64,000 nt of DNA from Bacteroidia bacterium (GCA_030425505.1 JAUIAB010000014.1:23763-87762); one strand, 5' to 3'; shown: positions 8,952 to 18,358, counted from the stretch's first letter. Notes: a model not told the origin generated them from the letters alone. Numbers and translations: made by a program.

Positions 8952-10028
8952 CTACACTCTAAATATCCACTCCCGAGTATCTTCTTTTTTCCCTCGCTGT
9001 ATTTCTGTCAGCTCTTTCAATACTTTATTTGAAAAGTCTCTTGCTTCAATTTCAGGTAGTTGGTAGTCTATTCCGTCATTGTGTATGGTTTCTATATGTG
9101 CTATGGTGGCAGCTGTTCCTGTTCCAAAAGCTTCTTTCAGCTCTTTTTTCTCTATGGCATCTATCAGCTCGTCGATGGATACAAATCTCTCCTCTACTTT
9201 TATACCCCAGTCTCTAGCCAGCTCTAATACACTTTTTCTGGTGATACCATGCAGTATGGTGTCACCAGCAGGTGCCGTACATAGTGTGTCTCCTATCATG
9301 AACATTACATTCATTGTACCAGACTCTTCTATGTATTTGTGTTCTTTAGCATCTGTCCAAAGTAGTTGATTATATCCTTCATCTTGTGCCAGCTTGGCAG
9401 GATACAAGGATGCAGCATAGTTGCCTGCTACCTTAGCATATCCTACTCCCCCATTAGCCGAACGTACAAAGTGGTTTTCGATTTTTACTTTTACTGGCTG
9501 AGAATAGTATGCTCCAACAGGAGAAGCAAAGATCATAAACCGATAAGTCTCAGAGCTTTTTAAACCTATGTATGCATCAGTTGCAAACATGAATGGTCTT
9601 ATGTATAAGGATTTTCCACGACCCTTAGGTACCCAGTTTTTATCTAATTTTAATAATTCTTCTAATCCCTGCATGAATATTTCTTCAGGAAGCTCAGGCA
9701 TACAGATTCTTTTTGCAGACTCATTTAGTCTCTTCCAGTTTTCCCAGGGTCTAAATACTAGTACTTCTTCTTCTCTTTGCTCATTTCGATACGCTTTTAG
9801 CCCTTCAAAGATGGATTGCCCATAGTGCAATGCTGAAGTTGCAGGGCTCAGTTTTAGATCTTCATAAGGCACTATTTTTACATCTTGCCAACTGCCTTCT
9901 TTATAGTCAGCAATAAGCATGTGGTCAGTGTATATATTTCCAAATGCTATATTGTTAAAATCTACTTCGCTGATTTTAGATTCTTTTACTTCTTTTATTT
10001 CAATATCCATTTCTACTGTAGTGTCCAT
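8952..10028 (-). CDS. ilvE: Branched-chain amino acid aminotransferase
   Basis: The product is 358 residues, the typical length of a class IV (BCAT) enzyme. Family blocks visible are TSALHYGQSIFEGLKAYR, YIRPFMFATD, the PLP-lysine region GVGYAKVAGNYAASL, EESGTMNVMFMI and DTILHGITRKSVLELA. It catalyses the last step of leucine, isoleucine and valine synthesis and the first step of their breakdown. The latter supplies branched acyl starters for the iso-fatty acids common in Bacteroidota. The gene starts with ATG at 10028, 6 bp after the suhB stop. Confidence 0.95.
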   Translation of the reverse strand: MDTTVEMDIEIKEVKESKISEVDFNNIAFGNIYTDHMLIADYKEGSWQDVKIVPYEDLKLSPATSALHYGQSIFEGLKAYRNEQREEEVLVFRPWENWKRLNESAKRICMPELPEEIFMQGLEELLKLDKNWVPKGRGKSLYIRPFMFATDAYIGLKSSETYRFMIFASPVGAYYSQPVKVKIENHFVRSANGGVGYAKVAGNYAASLYPAKLAQDEGYNQLLWTDAKEHKYIEESGTMNVMFMIGDTLCTAPAGDTILHGITRKSVLELARDWGIKVEERFVSIDELIDAIEKKELKEAFGTGTAATIAHIETIHNDGIDYQLPEIEARDFSNKVLKELTEIQRGKKEDTREWIFRV

Positions 10029-10034
10029 ATTACT

Positions 10035-10853
10035 TTATTTACTGGGTAAAAAGCTATCATGAATTATTTTTAGAATTGCTTCATGAACATTTTCTGAACA
10101 TGAAGCCACTATTTCTTTGCCAAAGATATAATTGCTTTCGCATTTAAAATCAGAAACCATGCCATCTGCCTCTTGTACTATTAACGCTCCTGCTGCGACA
10201 TCCCATGGATTGAGATGGGTTTCATAGAATGCTTCAAATCTACCACTAGCCACGTATGCCAGGTCAAGGGCAGCTGATCCCAGCCGTCTGATTCCATGTG
10301 TTTTACGCATTATTTCCTCCAAACATTTTAAGTAAGGCTGTATGTTTTCTAACGTAGCATAGGGAAAGCCTGTTACTATCAGGCTGTTTTTTATTTTTTG
10401 CTCTTTTGATGTCTGTATTTTTGTACTGTTTAGGTATGCCCCCCCATTTTTTGAGGCGTGAAAGCACTCTTTTCTATTTGGATCATAAACTACTCCAAGT
10501 AGTATTTCTTTCTTGTGCATTAAAGCTATGCTCACTGAAAATATGGGTATCCCATGTACAAAGTTTGTAGTACCATCTAAAGGGTCTATTACCCAGTTAT
10601 AACCATCAACAGCTTCTTTTCCTGTACCTTCTTCAGCTATAAAACCAGCTCCTGGCAGAAGTATCTTCAACTCTTTGACTATTTCTTTTTCTGCCTCTTT
10701 GTCTACATAAGAAACCATGTCGTTTATCCCTTTGTACTCTATGGATTCTTTTGTGAAGTTTTTTAACTCCGCTTCTATATTATCTCCTACTTTTTTGGCT
10801 AGTTGAATTACTTTCTCTTTAATACTTGCTATTTCGGTTATGGGTAATGACAC
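10035..10853 (-). CDS. suhB: Inositol monophosphatase family protein
   Basis: The product is 272 residues. The metal-binding motifs of the family are present: EEGTG (residue ~75), WVIDPLDGTTNFVHGIP and the C-terminal WDVAAGALIVQEADG. Members hydrolyse inositol or related sugar phosphates, and SuhB also has an RNA-related role in enterobacteria. The precise substrate here is unknown. The start is GTG at 10853. It is the first gene of a tight minus-strand run with ilvE, and a candidate -7 element (10865-10872) lies just upstream. Confidence 0.9.
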   Translation of the reverse strand: MSLPITEIASIKEKVIQLAKKVGDNIEAELKNFTKESIEYKGINDMVSYVDKEAEKEIVKELKILLPGAGFIAEEGTGKEAVDGYNWVIDPLDGTTNFVHGIPIFSVSIALMHKKEILLGVVYDPNRKECFHASKNGGAYLNSTKIQTSKEQKIKNSLIVTGFPYATLENIQPYLKCLEEIMRKTHGIRRLGSAALDLAYVASGRFEAFYETHLNPWDVAAGALIVQEADGMVSDFKCESNYIFGKEIVASCSENVHEAILKIIHDSFLPSK

Positions 10854-10864
10854 TTTTTTTTTTG

Positions 10865-10872
10865 CAAAAATA
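10865..10872 (-). promoter_or_regulatory. Candidate -7 element for suhB-ilvE
   Basis: On the minus strand the sequence reads TATTTTTG, matching the Bacteroidota -7 consensus TAnnTTTG, 11-19 bp before the suhB GTG. No well-spaced TTG (-33) is visible, since the nearest is ~27 bp upstream, so this is a weak call. Confidence 0.35.
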
Positions 10873-10947
10873 CTTATTCTTTGGTTAATGATTTTAGCCC
10901 AAATAATTCGAGACCTATTTAATGGAACAGGTAACTCTCTTATTACA

Positions 10948-11046
10948 AAGTAATTGATTATGCAAGAATTGAGCTAACTGATCCCCAAATTTGGGGAAGA
11001 AAATATTATGAAATTTAAAATTTAATCATTTGATAATCAATTACTT
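10948..11046. repeat. 99-bp element with 14-bp perfect terminal inverted repeats
   Basis: AAGTAATTGATTAT (10948-10961) and its exact reverse complement (11033-11046) bracket 71 bp that contain a 16-bp perfect palindrome, TCCCCAAATTTGGGGA (10982-10997). It lies in the divergent gap between suhB (-) and the HupE-like gene (+). It could be a small non-autonomous mobile element or a large operator. The rest of the 10854-11194 gap shows nothing else. Confidence 0.5.
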
Positions 11047-11194
11047 ATTATGCAATTAGCGACCTCCGCATGAATAATACAGGTTAGTACTAAACTCTTC
11101 TTGTTTTTTCTAATTGGTAGTAAAACCAAGTTTTTCGGGTTTATAAAAAAAATTAAGATGAGTTCACTACTTTTAAACTCTAATTTTTGAGTTT

Positions 11195-11770
11195 ATGTTT
11201 TCGGTATATTTTGAGTTAGGGTTAGAACATATTGCTGATTTGAATGGCTATGATCACATTTTGTTTATTGTCGTTTTGGCAGCATCTAAGTCTTGGAGAG
11301 AGTGGAAAAAGCTGCTTGTTCTTATTACTGCTTTTACCCTAGGTCATTCTATTACTTTAGCACTTGCTTCTTTGAAAATTATTAGCGTTAACTCTTCACT
11401 GGTTGAGTTTCTTATTCCTTTAACTATATTTATTTCTAGTGTTTTCAATTATTTTTCTAAGTCTGATGTTTCAAAGAAGTTCGATACTTTGTTTTACCTG
11501 AGTGCTCTTTTTTTTGGTACTATTCATGGTATGGGTTTTTCCAATTACCTAAGCTCTCTTCTCGGAAAAAGCTCTAACATTTTTCTACCTCTCTTTGCTT
11601 TTAATGTAGGATTAGAAATAGGTCAAATCTTTATCCTGGCTATTTTACTTTTATTTTCTTTTGTCATGGTTGATGTTGCAAGAGTGCAAAAACGAGAGTG
11701 GACTCTTTTACTTTCAGGTGCTGGAGCTGGGCTTTCTATTGTGATGATGCTAGAGAGGTCTTTATGGTAA
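11195..11770 (+). CDS. HupE/UreJ-family integral membrane protein
   Basis: The product is 191 residues with about six hydrophobic segments. The N-terminal GLEHIADLNGYDHILFIVVLA and the later GHSITLALA and NVGLEIGQIF are the conserved blocks of the HupE/UreJ_2 family. Characterised relatives are thought to move nickel or cobalt, but many Bacteroidota members have no known cargo and no hydrogenase or urease gene is nearby. The pbpC start follows the stop by 7 bp, so the two are probably co-transcribed. Confidence 0.8.
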   Translation: MFSVYFELGLEHIADLNGYDHILFIVVLAASKSWREWKKLLVLITAFTLGHSITLALASLKIISVNSSLVEFLIPLTIFISSVFNYFSKSDVSKKFDTLFYLSALFFGTIHGMGFSNYLSSLLGKSSNIFLPLFAFNVGLEIGQIFILAILLLFSFVMVDVARVQKREWTLLLSGAGAGLSIVMMLERSLW

Positions 11771-11777
11771 ATTAAAA

Positions 11778-14093
11778 ATGAGCCTTATTAGATTTATTAA
11801 AAAGTACCAGCTACGCATCAAGCTTTTTTCTCTGATTGGAGCTATGGTATTTTTCTTTCTATTTTTTATTGTAAACTCATTATATCCACTCAAAACAGAT
11901 ATTTCTTATTCTAAGGTGATTTTATCAGATAAAGGAGAAATTATGAGCTCCTTTCTCAGTGTAGATGATAAGTGGAGAATGAAAACTGAGTTGGATGAGA
12001 TTAGCCCAGATTTTTTGAAGTGTATTTTGCATAAAGAAGATCGATTTTTTTATTGGCACTTTGGGTTTAACCCTTTTGCAATTTCCCGAGCAGCATTTAA
12101 TAATGTTATCGAAGGAAAGAAAACTTCTGGTGCTTCTACGATTACTATGCAAGTAGTGCGACTACTTGACCCCAAACCACGAACATATTGGAGCAAGTTT
12201 GTAGAGGTTTTTCAAGCTATCAAGCTAGAGTTTTTATTTTCTAAAGATGAAATTCTAACCATGTATTGTAATTTATTGCCTTACGGCGGTAATATTGAAG
12301 GCATAAAAGCAGCTTCGGAGCTTTTCTTAGGGACTCCATGTAGTAAGTTAAGCCTAGCACAAGCTATTACGCTAGCTATTGTCCCTAACCGACCCTCATC
12401 TTTAGCTTTAGGCAGGTTTAATGATAAAATTGTAGAAGAAAGAAACCGATGGGTTACTTTATTTAAAAAGGAAAAAATATTCTCTAAACAAAGTTTAGAA
12501 GGAGCTAATACTGAACCTCTGCTTGCTTACCGAAGAGCTTCACCAAAGTTTGCTCCCCACTTATCTCGGTTGCTGCATCATTCTTATTCTTTAAAGGATA
12601 TTATCAATACTTCCATTTCTCTTTCAAAGCAAGATAAAGTTAGAAATCTGGCATTTAATTATCTCAAGCCTTTTCACCTATATGGTATCCATAATGCTGC
12701 CGTTTTAGTTGTTGACAATAAGGATAGAAGTGTTGTTACTTATGTTGGATCTCCTGATTTTTTTGATAACAATCACTCTGGTCAGGTAGATGGAGTTTTG
12801 GCCCTTCGATCTCCTGGAAGTACGTTAAAGCCTTTGGTTTATGGACTCAATTTTGATGAAGGATTCTATACTCCCAAAATGAAAATTTTAGATACTCCTT
12901 CAGACTTTGATACGTATAGTCCTCTAAATTTTGATAATGAATTTAGTGGTGAAGTAACTTTGTCTGAAGGTCTCTCCAGATCTCTCAATATTCCTGCAGT
13001 GCGCTTACTGGATAATATTGGCGTTCCTAGCTTTTTAAATAAGTTAAAACTCTCTGGGTTCAAATCGATAGAATCGCAAGAGCATAAGCTTGGGTTATCC
13101 GTAATTCTCGGAGGTTGTGGTGTGAGCTTGTTTGAACTGTGTGGTCTTTACTCTGCTTTTGCAAATCAGGGTCGGTTTTCTCCTCTACATTTTATTAAGG
13201 GTGGTTCTGTTCAAAATGCTACTCCTGTTTTAACGCCTTCATCCACTTATATGGTTTCTGAGATTCTAACAACTTTAAATAGACCCGATTTTCCTGAGCA
13301 TTACAACCGAGTTAAAAATTTACCCAAAGTAGCCTGGAAAACAGGAACTTCTTACGGGAGGCGAGATGCGTGGAGCATTGGCTATAACGCCCAGTACACT
13401 GTTGGCGTTTGGATAGGGAATTTTGATGGCAAAAGTGCTGACCAACTGGTTGGAGGGAAGGTTGCTACTCCTCTTATGTTTGAAGTATTTAAGGCTATTC
13501 AAAATACACTTGAAGAAGAGTGGCTACAATCTCCTGACAGTTTAGATTTTAGACTAGTTTGCGAAGAGTCTGGCTTACCACCTAGTGATTTCTGCCATAA
13601 TATTATTACGGACTATTTTATACCTCTAAAGTCTCCAATCAAAAAGTGTAATCACCTAAAAGCTTATTTTGTTTCTTCAGATGAAAAAGTATCTTTTTGC
13701 AACTTTTGCTTGCCAAGCAGTAATTATAAAAAGAAGCTTTATCACAATTATGACCCAGCTCTTATATCTTATTTTGAGAACAATAATTTTCCTTATGTAA
13801 AGATTCCTGCTCACAACCCCTATTGTGAACATGTAGCTAAGAGAAGTAAACCAGTTATAGTATCTCCGCTGCCAGGAAGGGAATATTTTATTAACAACAC
13901 AAGTACAGAACTTGTCTTAAAAGCTATAACCACAGCAGATGTATCTTTTATTTATTGGTACATAAATGATCGTTTTTTAAAGAGAGTAGATGCCAACTCC
14001 GAGTTATTTTTTACCCCTCCTTATGGCAAGGTAAAGATTTCATGTAGTGATGATAAAGGAAGAAATACGGATATCTTTATTGAAGTCCAGTGA
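11778..14093 (+). CDS. pbpC: Penicillin-binding protein 1C (bifunctional transglycosylase/transpeptidase)
   Basis: The product is 771 residues. After an N-terminal transmembrane anchor comes a GT51 glycosyltransferase domain (HKEDRFFYWHFGFNPFAI, SGASTITMQVVRLL, NLLPYGGNIEGIKAA). The transpeptidase domain has SPGSTLKP (SxxK, Ser at about 347), SRSLNIPAV (SxN) and WKTGTSYGRRD (KTG). The Cys-containing C-terminal ~150 residues correspond to the BiPBP_C domain of PBP1C. The enzyme polymerises and cross-links peptidoglycan in the periplasm. Order and length fit PbpC rather than PBP1A or PBP2. Confidence 0.93.
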   Translation: MSLIRFIKKYQLRIKLFSLIGAMVFFFLFFIVNSLYPLKTDISYSKVILSDKGEIMSSFLSVDDKWRMKTELDEISPDFLKCILHKEDRFFYWHFGFNPFAISRAAFNNVIEGKKTSGASTITMQVVRLLDPKPRTYWSKFVEVFQAIKLEFLFSKDEILTMYCNLLPYGGNIEGIKAASELFLGTPCSKLSLAQAITLAIVPNRPSSLALGRFNDKIVEERNRWVTLFKKEKIFSKQSLEGANTEPLLAYRRASPKFAPHLSRLLHHSYSLKDIINTSISLSKQDKVRNLAFNYLKPFHLYGIHNAAVLVVDNKDRSVVTYVGSPDFFDNNHSGQVDGVLALRSPGSTLKPLVYGLNFDEGFYTPKMKILDTPSDFDTYSPLNFDNEFSGEVTLSEGLSRSLNIPAVRLLDNIGVPSFLNKLKLSGFKSIESQEHKLGLSVILGGCGVSLFELCGLYSAFANQGRFSPLHFIKGGSVQNATPVLTPSSTYMVSEILTTLNRPDFPEHYNRVKNLPKVAWKTGTSYGRRDAWSIGYNAQYTVGVWIGNFDGKSADQLVGGKVATPLMFEVFKAIQNTLEEEWLQSPDSLDFRLVCEESGLPPSDFCHNIITDYFIPLKSPIKKCNHLKAYFVSSDEKVSFCNFCLPSSNYKKKLYHNYDPALISYFENNNFPYVKIPAHNPYCEHVAKRSKPVIVSPLPGREYFINNTSTELVLKAITTADVSFIYWYINDRFLKRVDANSELFFTPPYGKVKISCSDDKGRNTDIFIEVQ

Positions 14094-14432
14094 AAAATAA
14101 TTCTGGTTTTTATACCAATTTAATTATAAATTATCGTGTTTAAAGTACTAACCGTTGTGGACTTGCAGGCTGTGAATAATTAAAAAAAAGGACAAAGTGG
14201 TCGAAAATTGAATGTAAAACACACTAACACTCTTTGGGTGAGTTGAAAAAATGGATAATGATTATTTGACTGATATAAAAGAATAAACTGCTGGTGTTTT
14301 AAAAGAGTGCCTTGAAGAAAAAATCAAAAACTGCCTAAAAGTATGTACTAAATTTTCTTATTATCCGATACTTATTCTCAACTTGCGTTTTATTTAAACT
14401 TTTAAAATGCTTGGAATCTAACTAATTACATT
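14094..14432. other. Intergenic region without a recognised gene
   Basis: 339 bp of AT-rich sequence between pbpC and dapB. I see no coding frame longer than a dozen codons with an ATG, and no strong hairpin or clear promoter. It presumably contains the dapB promoter. Confidence 0.6.
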
Positions 14433-15158
14433 ATGAATATTCTTTTGATAGGTTATGGGAAGATGGGTAAAGAAATAGAAGAGGTAGCTCTTAGTAGAAA
14501 CCATACCATCTCTCATATTTTTAACTCAAATGACAAAGAGAATTTTGAACAAATAAAAGAAACGGCAGTAGATGTAGCTATAGAATTTACAGAACCAAAC
14601 TCTGCTTACTGTAATATCAAAAGCTGCCTCCAAAATAACATCCCTATCGTTTCCGGAACTACTGGCTGGCTTAAGAAAATGGAAGAAGTCAAAAGGATCT
14701 GTAAAGACTCTAACGGAAGCTTTTTTTACGCTTCTAACTTTAGTCTGGGAGTGAATCTTTTCTTTATGATTAATAAGTATGTAGCAAAATTGATGGAAAA
14801 ATACTCAGACTACAATATCCAGATCAAAGAAATCCATCATACACAAAAAAAAGATGCCCCAAGCGGAACTGCCGTAACCTTAGCAGAACAGATCTTGGAA
14901 GAGATTACCAGAAAAAAAGACTGGGTTTTAGGAGAAACTAGCTCAAAAAATGAGTTATCTATACTAGCAGAAAGAGTTGATGATATTCCAGGAACTCACT
15001 TTATCGCTTACGATAACAAAATAGATCAAATTGAACTTAAACATACTGCTAAAAGCAGAAAAGGGTTTGCCTTAGGAGCGATATTGGCAGCTGAGTGGAT
15101 TATTGGAAAAAAAGGATTTTTTGGAATGGAGGATATGCTTTCTAATATTGAAATGTAA
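14433..15158 (+). CDS. dapB: 4-hydroxy-tetrahydrodipicolinate reductase
   Basis: The product is 241 residues. The N-terminal nucleotide-binding segment MNILLIGYGKMGKEIEE, the loop VSGTTGW and the active-site motif EIHHTQKKDAPSGTA (catalytic His and Lys) identify DapB. It reduces the DapA product in lysine and diaminopimelate synthesis, using NAD(P)H. The product feeds peptidoglycan cross-links. The gene is followed 116 bp later by lepB on the same strand. Confidence 0.95.
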   Translation: MNILLIGYGKMGKEIEEVALSRNHTISHIFNSNDKENFEQIKETAVDVAIEFTEPNSAYCNIKSCLQNNIPIVSGTTGWLKKMEEVKRICKDSNGSFFYASNFSLGVNLFFMINKYVAKLMEKYSDYNIQIKEIHHTQKKDAPSGTAVTLAEQILEEITRKKDWVLGETSSKNELSILAERVDDIPGTHFIAYDNKIDQIELKHTAKSRKGFALGAILAAEWIIGKKGFFGMEDMLSNIEM

Positions 15159-15215
15159 CTCTTCCGTCAAAGTTTAATCCAATAGAATAATTACACTGAT
15201 TTTCTGATTTAATCT

Positions 15216-15223
15216 TAAATTTG
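15216..15223 (+). promoter_or_regulatory. Candidate -7 element for lepB
   Basis: TAAATTTG matches TAnnTTTG and lies 51 bp before the lepB ATG in the dapB-lepB gap. No clear TTG lies at the expected distance upstream, so this is tentative. Confidence 0.35.
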
Positions 15224-15274
15224 GAGCTCGATTAGGAAATAATAGGTAATCAGAAAAGTTTAACAACATTTATA

Positions 15275-16399
15275 ATGTTCTGGAAAAAGAAAAAAGAAAA
15301 AAAGAAAAAAGGAGTTGTCAGAGAGTGGATAGATTCTTTAGTGTTCGCTGTTGTAGTTGCAACACTGATCCGCTGGGTAGCTGTAGAAGCTTACACCATC
15401 CCTACACCTTCAATGGAAAACTCTCTTTTAGTTGGTGACTTTCTTTTTGTTAGCAAGCTGCATTATGGTCCCAGGACACCCAAAACTCCTTTGCAACTAC
15501 CATTAACACATCAGACTATTTGGGGGACAAGTATTCCTTCTTACTTAGACTGGATTCAACTTCCTCAGTTTCGATTACCAGGCTTTTCGGATGTGAAAAA
15601 TAATGATGTTGTCGTTTTCAACTACCCAGAAGAGTATATTGGAAACCCTGATCCTAGTGTTAAAAACCACTATCCTCTTGATTTGAAAACCAACTATATT
15701 AAAAGGTGTATTGCTATTGGCGGTGACTCATTAAAAATAGTTGGAAAGAATGTGTACATAAACAACAAACTCATAGATGAGCCTGAAGGCATGCTTACCA
15801 GCTATTTTGCGGTGACTAAAAATAAAATAAGTACCAAAACATTTAAAAGCTTAGGCATTTCTGATTATACTGAACGCCCTTATGAAGGTGGCTATGAAAT
15901 ACATGCCAATAGAAAAGGGTTCAAAAAACTTCAAAATTTGAGCTACATAGATACCGTTTTTGAAATTACATACAATGAAGGTAGTCCAATTTCTACAAGA
16001 ATGTTTCCTAAAGGAATAAACAATGGCTGGACGCCTGACTACTTTGGCTCTTTGTATATACCAAAAGAAGGAGATAAAATTTTGATTAATCAAGAGACAA
16101 TTAATAGATATGGAGAGTTAATTAAAGTTTTTGAAGGAAATGATGATGTAGAGATTAAAGAAGGTAAAATCTGGATTGATGGCAATGAAATAAGTGAGTA
16201 TGAGTTTAAGCAAAGCTATTATTTTATGATGGGTGACAACCGCCACAACTCCCTTGATTCTAGGTTTTGGGGATTTGTTCCTGCAGATCACATAGTTGGA
16301 AAAGCTATTATGGTATGGTTTTCTAAAGAGCCTGGAAATAGGCTGAGTACTCTTTTCGAAAGAATCCGTTGGAATAGGTTATTTAAGATTATCGATTAG
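15275..16399 (+). CDS. lepB: Signal peptidase I
   Basis: The product is 374 residues of the S26 family with one N-terminal transmembrane helix after a very lysine-rich start. The catalytic Ser is at about residue 46 (PTPSMENSL) and the Lys general base at about 143 (YIKRCIAIGGD). The final box is MGDNRHNSLDSRFWGFVP. The enzyme removes signal peptides from exported proteins on the outer face of the inner membrane. It is longer than the E. coli-sized catalytic core because of an insertion between the Lys box and the last box, which is common in Bacteroidota LepB. Confidence 0.94.
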   Translation: MFWKKKKEKKKKGVVREWIDSLVFAVVVATLIRWVAVEAYTIPTPSMENSLLVGDFLFVSKLHYGPRTPKTPLQLPLTHQTIWGTSIPSYLDWIQLPQFRLPGFSDVKNNDVVVFNYPEEYIGNPDPSVKNHYPLDLKTNYIKRCIAIGGDSLKIVGKNVYINNKLIDEPEGMLTSYFAVTKNKISTKTFKSLGISDYTERPYEGGYEIHANRKGFKKLQNLSYIDTVFEITYNEGSPISTRMFPKGINNGWTPDYFGSLYIPKEGDKILINQETINRYGELIKVFEGNDDVEIKEGKIWIDGNEISEYEFKQSYYFMMGDNRHNSLDSRFWGFVPADHIVGKAIMVWFSKEPGNRLSTLFERIRWNRLFKIID

Positions 16400-16419
16400 G
16401 TAGACTTTTATCTACCTAA
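16396..16419. terminator. Shared hairpin overlapping both stop codons
   Basis: TTAGGTAGA (16396-16404) pairs perfectly with TCTACCTAA (16411-16419) around a 6-nt loop. The hairpin contains the lepB stop (16397-16399) and the stop of the convergent nucleotidyltransferase gene (16408-16410). Confidence 0.55.
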
Positions 16420-17472
16420 CTTCTGTGTATAGCAGGTATCTCTAATTGTTATCAATAGACTGTTAAGTTTATCGTAATCAGGGCTTTCTGATAAATGTGA
16501 GCTCTCGTAAATAAATTCAATATTAGCAATCTTTTTTTCTGCTATTTCAAGTAGTTCTTCGTATTGAAATTCTCCTTTTTTTATCTTCAAGAGGTATTCT
16601 CTATCTTCTCTCTTTACTTTGAGCTTACCTTCTTTTCCAATTTCTTCGCACATGTGGAGTAGTCGGAAAGTATGCATCATGTTTTTTGCATCATAGTTTT
16701 TATTATGCTGAACTGTATTTTGGTATCGAGCGTCATTTCGTTTATCTACCCAGTCCCAATACTCTTTATACTCTTTGCAGTATTTAGAATAGCCAGACTT
16801 ATTAAATGACATAACTGCAATAGGTTCTAGCCCTTTTGGAATAGAGCTTAGTGCTATATCATTAGCTGAGTCTTTTCTAACAATCCCTTTAAAACTGTCT
16901 TCCCCATAATAAACTCCATACGTTTCATGCATGTGTGGTATCCTTGATAACCCGCATTTATCTTGATACAGGTTATTCAATTCCAAAAATTTAGCAATTG
17001 GTATTGAGCCTTGTTGATATGCTACATAGCAAAAGTCCAGTACTCCTTTTCTCTTTTTTTCAACTGGGTTTAAGATCTTCTTATTCAACCCTTTCGCCTT
17101 TCTAATCTGTGTTGTAGCGTAGCCTCCAAAACTATCTTTACACTGCTTAGACAGAAAGTTCTCTTTTCTGATTTCTTCAAAAATTGGACGCATTTTTAAA
17201 ATAGATTCTTCTGGCGTGTACAACAACTCAAGCATACTCGGGTTGCTTTTGTTTAGCAACTCAATAAACCTTTTCAATTCATAGTAAACGATATCATTCT
17301 TTTCATCACTTACTTGTTCTACATAGTTAAGCCCATAATATTCTTCTTTAGGTAATATGAATACTCCTTTAATATCTTTATCCGATTCGGGTGTTGCCAG
17401 ATTGTATGCATGGCTTCCACTTATGCATTCATAAACTATTAAGTCTTTTTCTTTTAGATCTTTTATTGTCAT
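16408..17472 (-). CDS. YcgL-type nucleotidyltransferase domain protein (second of a pair)
   Basis: The product is 354 residues. The N-terminal block YECISGSHAYNLATPESDKD resembles the GS...DxD catalytic signature of the DNA polymerase beta-like nucleotidyltransferase fold, most like the COG3541 (YcgL) group. The remainder is helical and unassigned. The start ATG overlaps the stop of the upstream paralogue by 4 bp (ATGA), a strong sign of translational coupling. Cellular role unknown. Relatives are often found in phage and defence contexts, but nothing in this sequence proves that. Confidence 0.75.
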   Translation of the reverse strand: MTIKDLKEKDLIVYECISGSHAYNLATPESDKDIKGVFILPKEEYYGLNYVEQVSDEKNDIVYYELKRFIELLNKSNPSMLELLYTPEESILKMRPIFEEIRKENFLSKQCKDSFGGYATTQIRKAKGLNKKILNPVEKKRKGVLDFCYVAYQQGSIPIAKFLELNNLYQDKCGLSRIPHMHETYGVYYGEDSFKGIVRKDSANDIALSSIPKGLEPIAVMSFNKSGYSKYCKEYKEYWDWVDKRNDARYQNTVQHNKNYDAKNMMHTFRLLHMCEEIGKEGKLKVKREDREYLLKIKKGEFQYEELLEIAEKKIANIEFIYESSHLSESPDYDKLNSLLITIRDTCYTQKLGR

Positions 17473-18224
17473 ACCTTTCCTTTCACTACCTTTCTATAAA
17501 ACCTATCCAGATGCTCTATTTCTCCTTTTGCAGATGGCAAACTATTTGCTACTTCCTCATTTTTCTTAATCTCTGAAGGTATATATTTCGAAATTATTGG
17601 TTCACTTGGCTGTAAGTAGCCTTCCCTTTGTCTGCTTTTTATTTTAATAAGCTCCTCAATTTTATTTTTTGTTTTGGTATCAACAACCGAAAACATTTTG
17701 GGCATTTCTATGTGAGGCATAGTTCTCTTTTCTCTAATCCAAGCTCCTGAAATAGTAGTTCTTAATGCATAAAAATACCTTTTTAGCTTAACTTCCTCTC
17801 CTTGACACTCTGCAAAGTATTTTTTGGACATGCTCAGATAGTGATGCATGCACGCAATAGGTGAGAAATAGAATTGGCTCAATTCAAGTAATTCTGCAAG
17901 AAATTTTCTTTCACTTTTGTACACGATTGGAGACTGAATCCACTCAAGCAATGCTGCATTAGACTTCCATAAAAGCTCTAGAACCTTTTTTATTTCCCAG
18001 CCACCAATATCTAGCTCATCATTGATTGGAAGATCAATGGTGTCCTTTTTTTCTTTCAGGGATAGATGCCAGTCTAGGTCATGTGCATAGATAAATCGCA
18101 CATCATAATCACTATTTGGAGATGGAAACCCCCAAGCACGTGAGCCAGACTCACAAGCATAGAGGATTCTAATGTTATGTTCTTTTTCTATATCTGTGAG
18201 TTTAGCTTTGATTAGTTTTTCCAT
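17469..18224 (-). CDS. YcgL-type nucleotidyltransferase domain protein (first of a pair)
   Basis: The product is 251 residues. ESGSRAWGFPSPNSDYDVRF is the near-consensus YcgL catalytic block, with the Gly-Ser loop and the D-x-D metal ligands in SDYDVRF. A helical C-terminal region follows. The family is predicted to transfer nucleotides to an unknown acceptor. The gene reads directly into its paralogue with a 4-bp overlap. Directly upstream is repeat family B copy 2, in the opposite orientation to this gene. Confidence 0.8.
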   Translation of the reverse strand: MEKLIKAKLTDIEKEHNIRILYACESGSRAWGFPSPNSDYDVRFIYAHDLDWHLSLKEKKDTIDLPINDELDIGGWEIKKVLELLWKSNAALLEWIQSPIVYKSERKFLAELLELSQFYFSPIACMHHYLSMSKKYFAECQGEEVKLKRYFYALRTTISGAWIREKRTMPHIEMPKMFSVVDTKTKNKIEELIKIKSRQREGYLQPSEPIISKYIPSEIKKNEEVANSLPSAKGEIEHLDRFYRKVVKGKV

Positions 18225-18236
18225 ATTTAAGTAGAT

Positions 18237-18330
18237 GAACAGACCATGTCTGATTTAAAATTGAGGCAAGCACAAAGCAATGATTAAGATACATACCAAA
18301 CAAACTAGGCAGGTCACAAGTTTTAAGCAA
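18237..18330 (+). repeat. Dispersed repeat family B, copy 2
   Basis: This reads CAGACCATGTCTG, TTTAAAATTGAGGCAAGCAC, AATGATTAAGAT and CTAGGCAGGTCACAAGTTTT on the plus strand, close to the copies at 430, 36241 and 53051. It is the only copy that does not lead into a start codon, since both flanking genes are on the minus strand. Confidence 0.75.
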
Positions 18331-18332
18331 AT

Positions 18333-18358
18333 AGTAAGTTTACATCCGTAAACTTACT
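18333..18358 (-). terminator. 11-bp perfect hairpin at the end of the DUF5063 gene
   Basis: AGTAAGTTTAC and GTAAACTTACT pair around a 4-nt loop and include the gene's stop codon. The T tract after it on the minus strand is short, so strength is uncertain. Confidence 0.5.
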
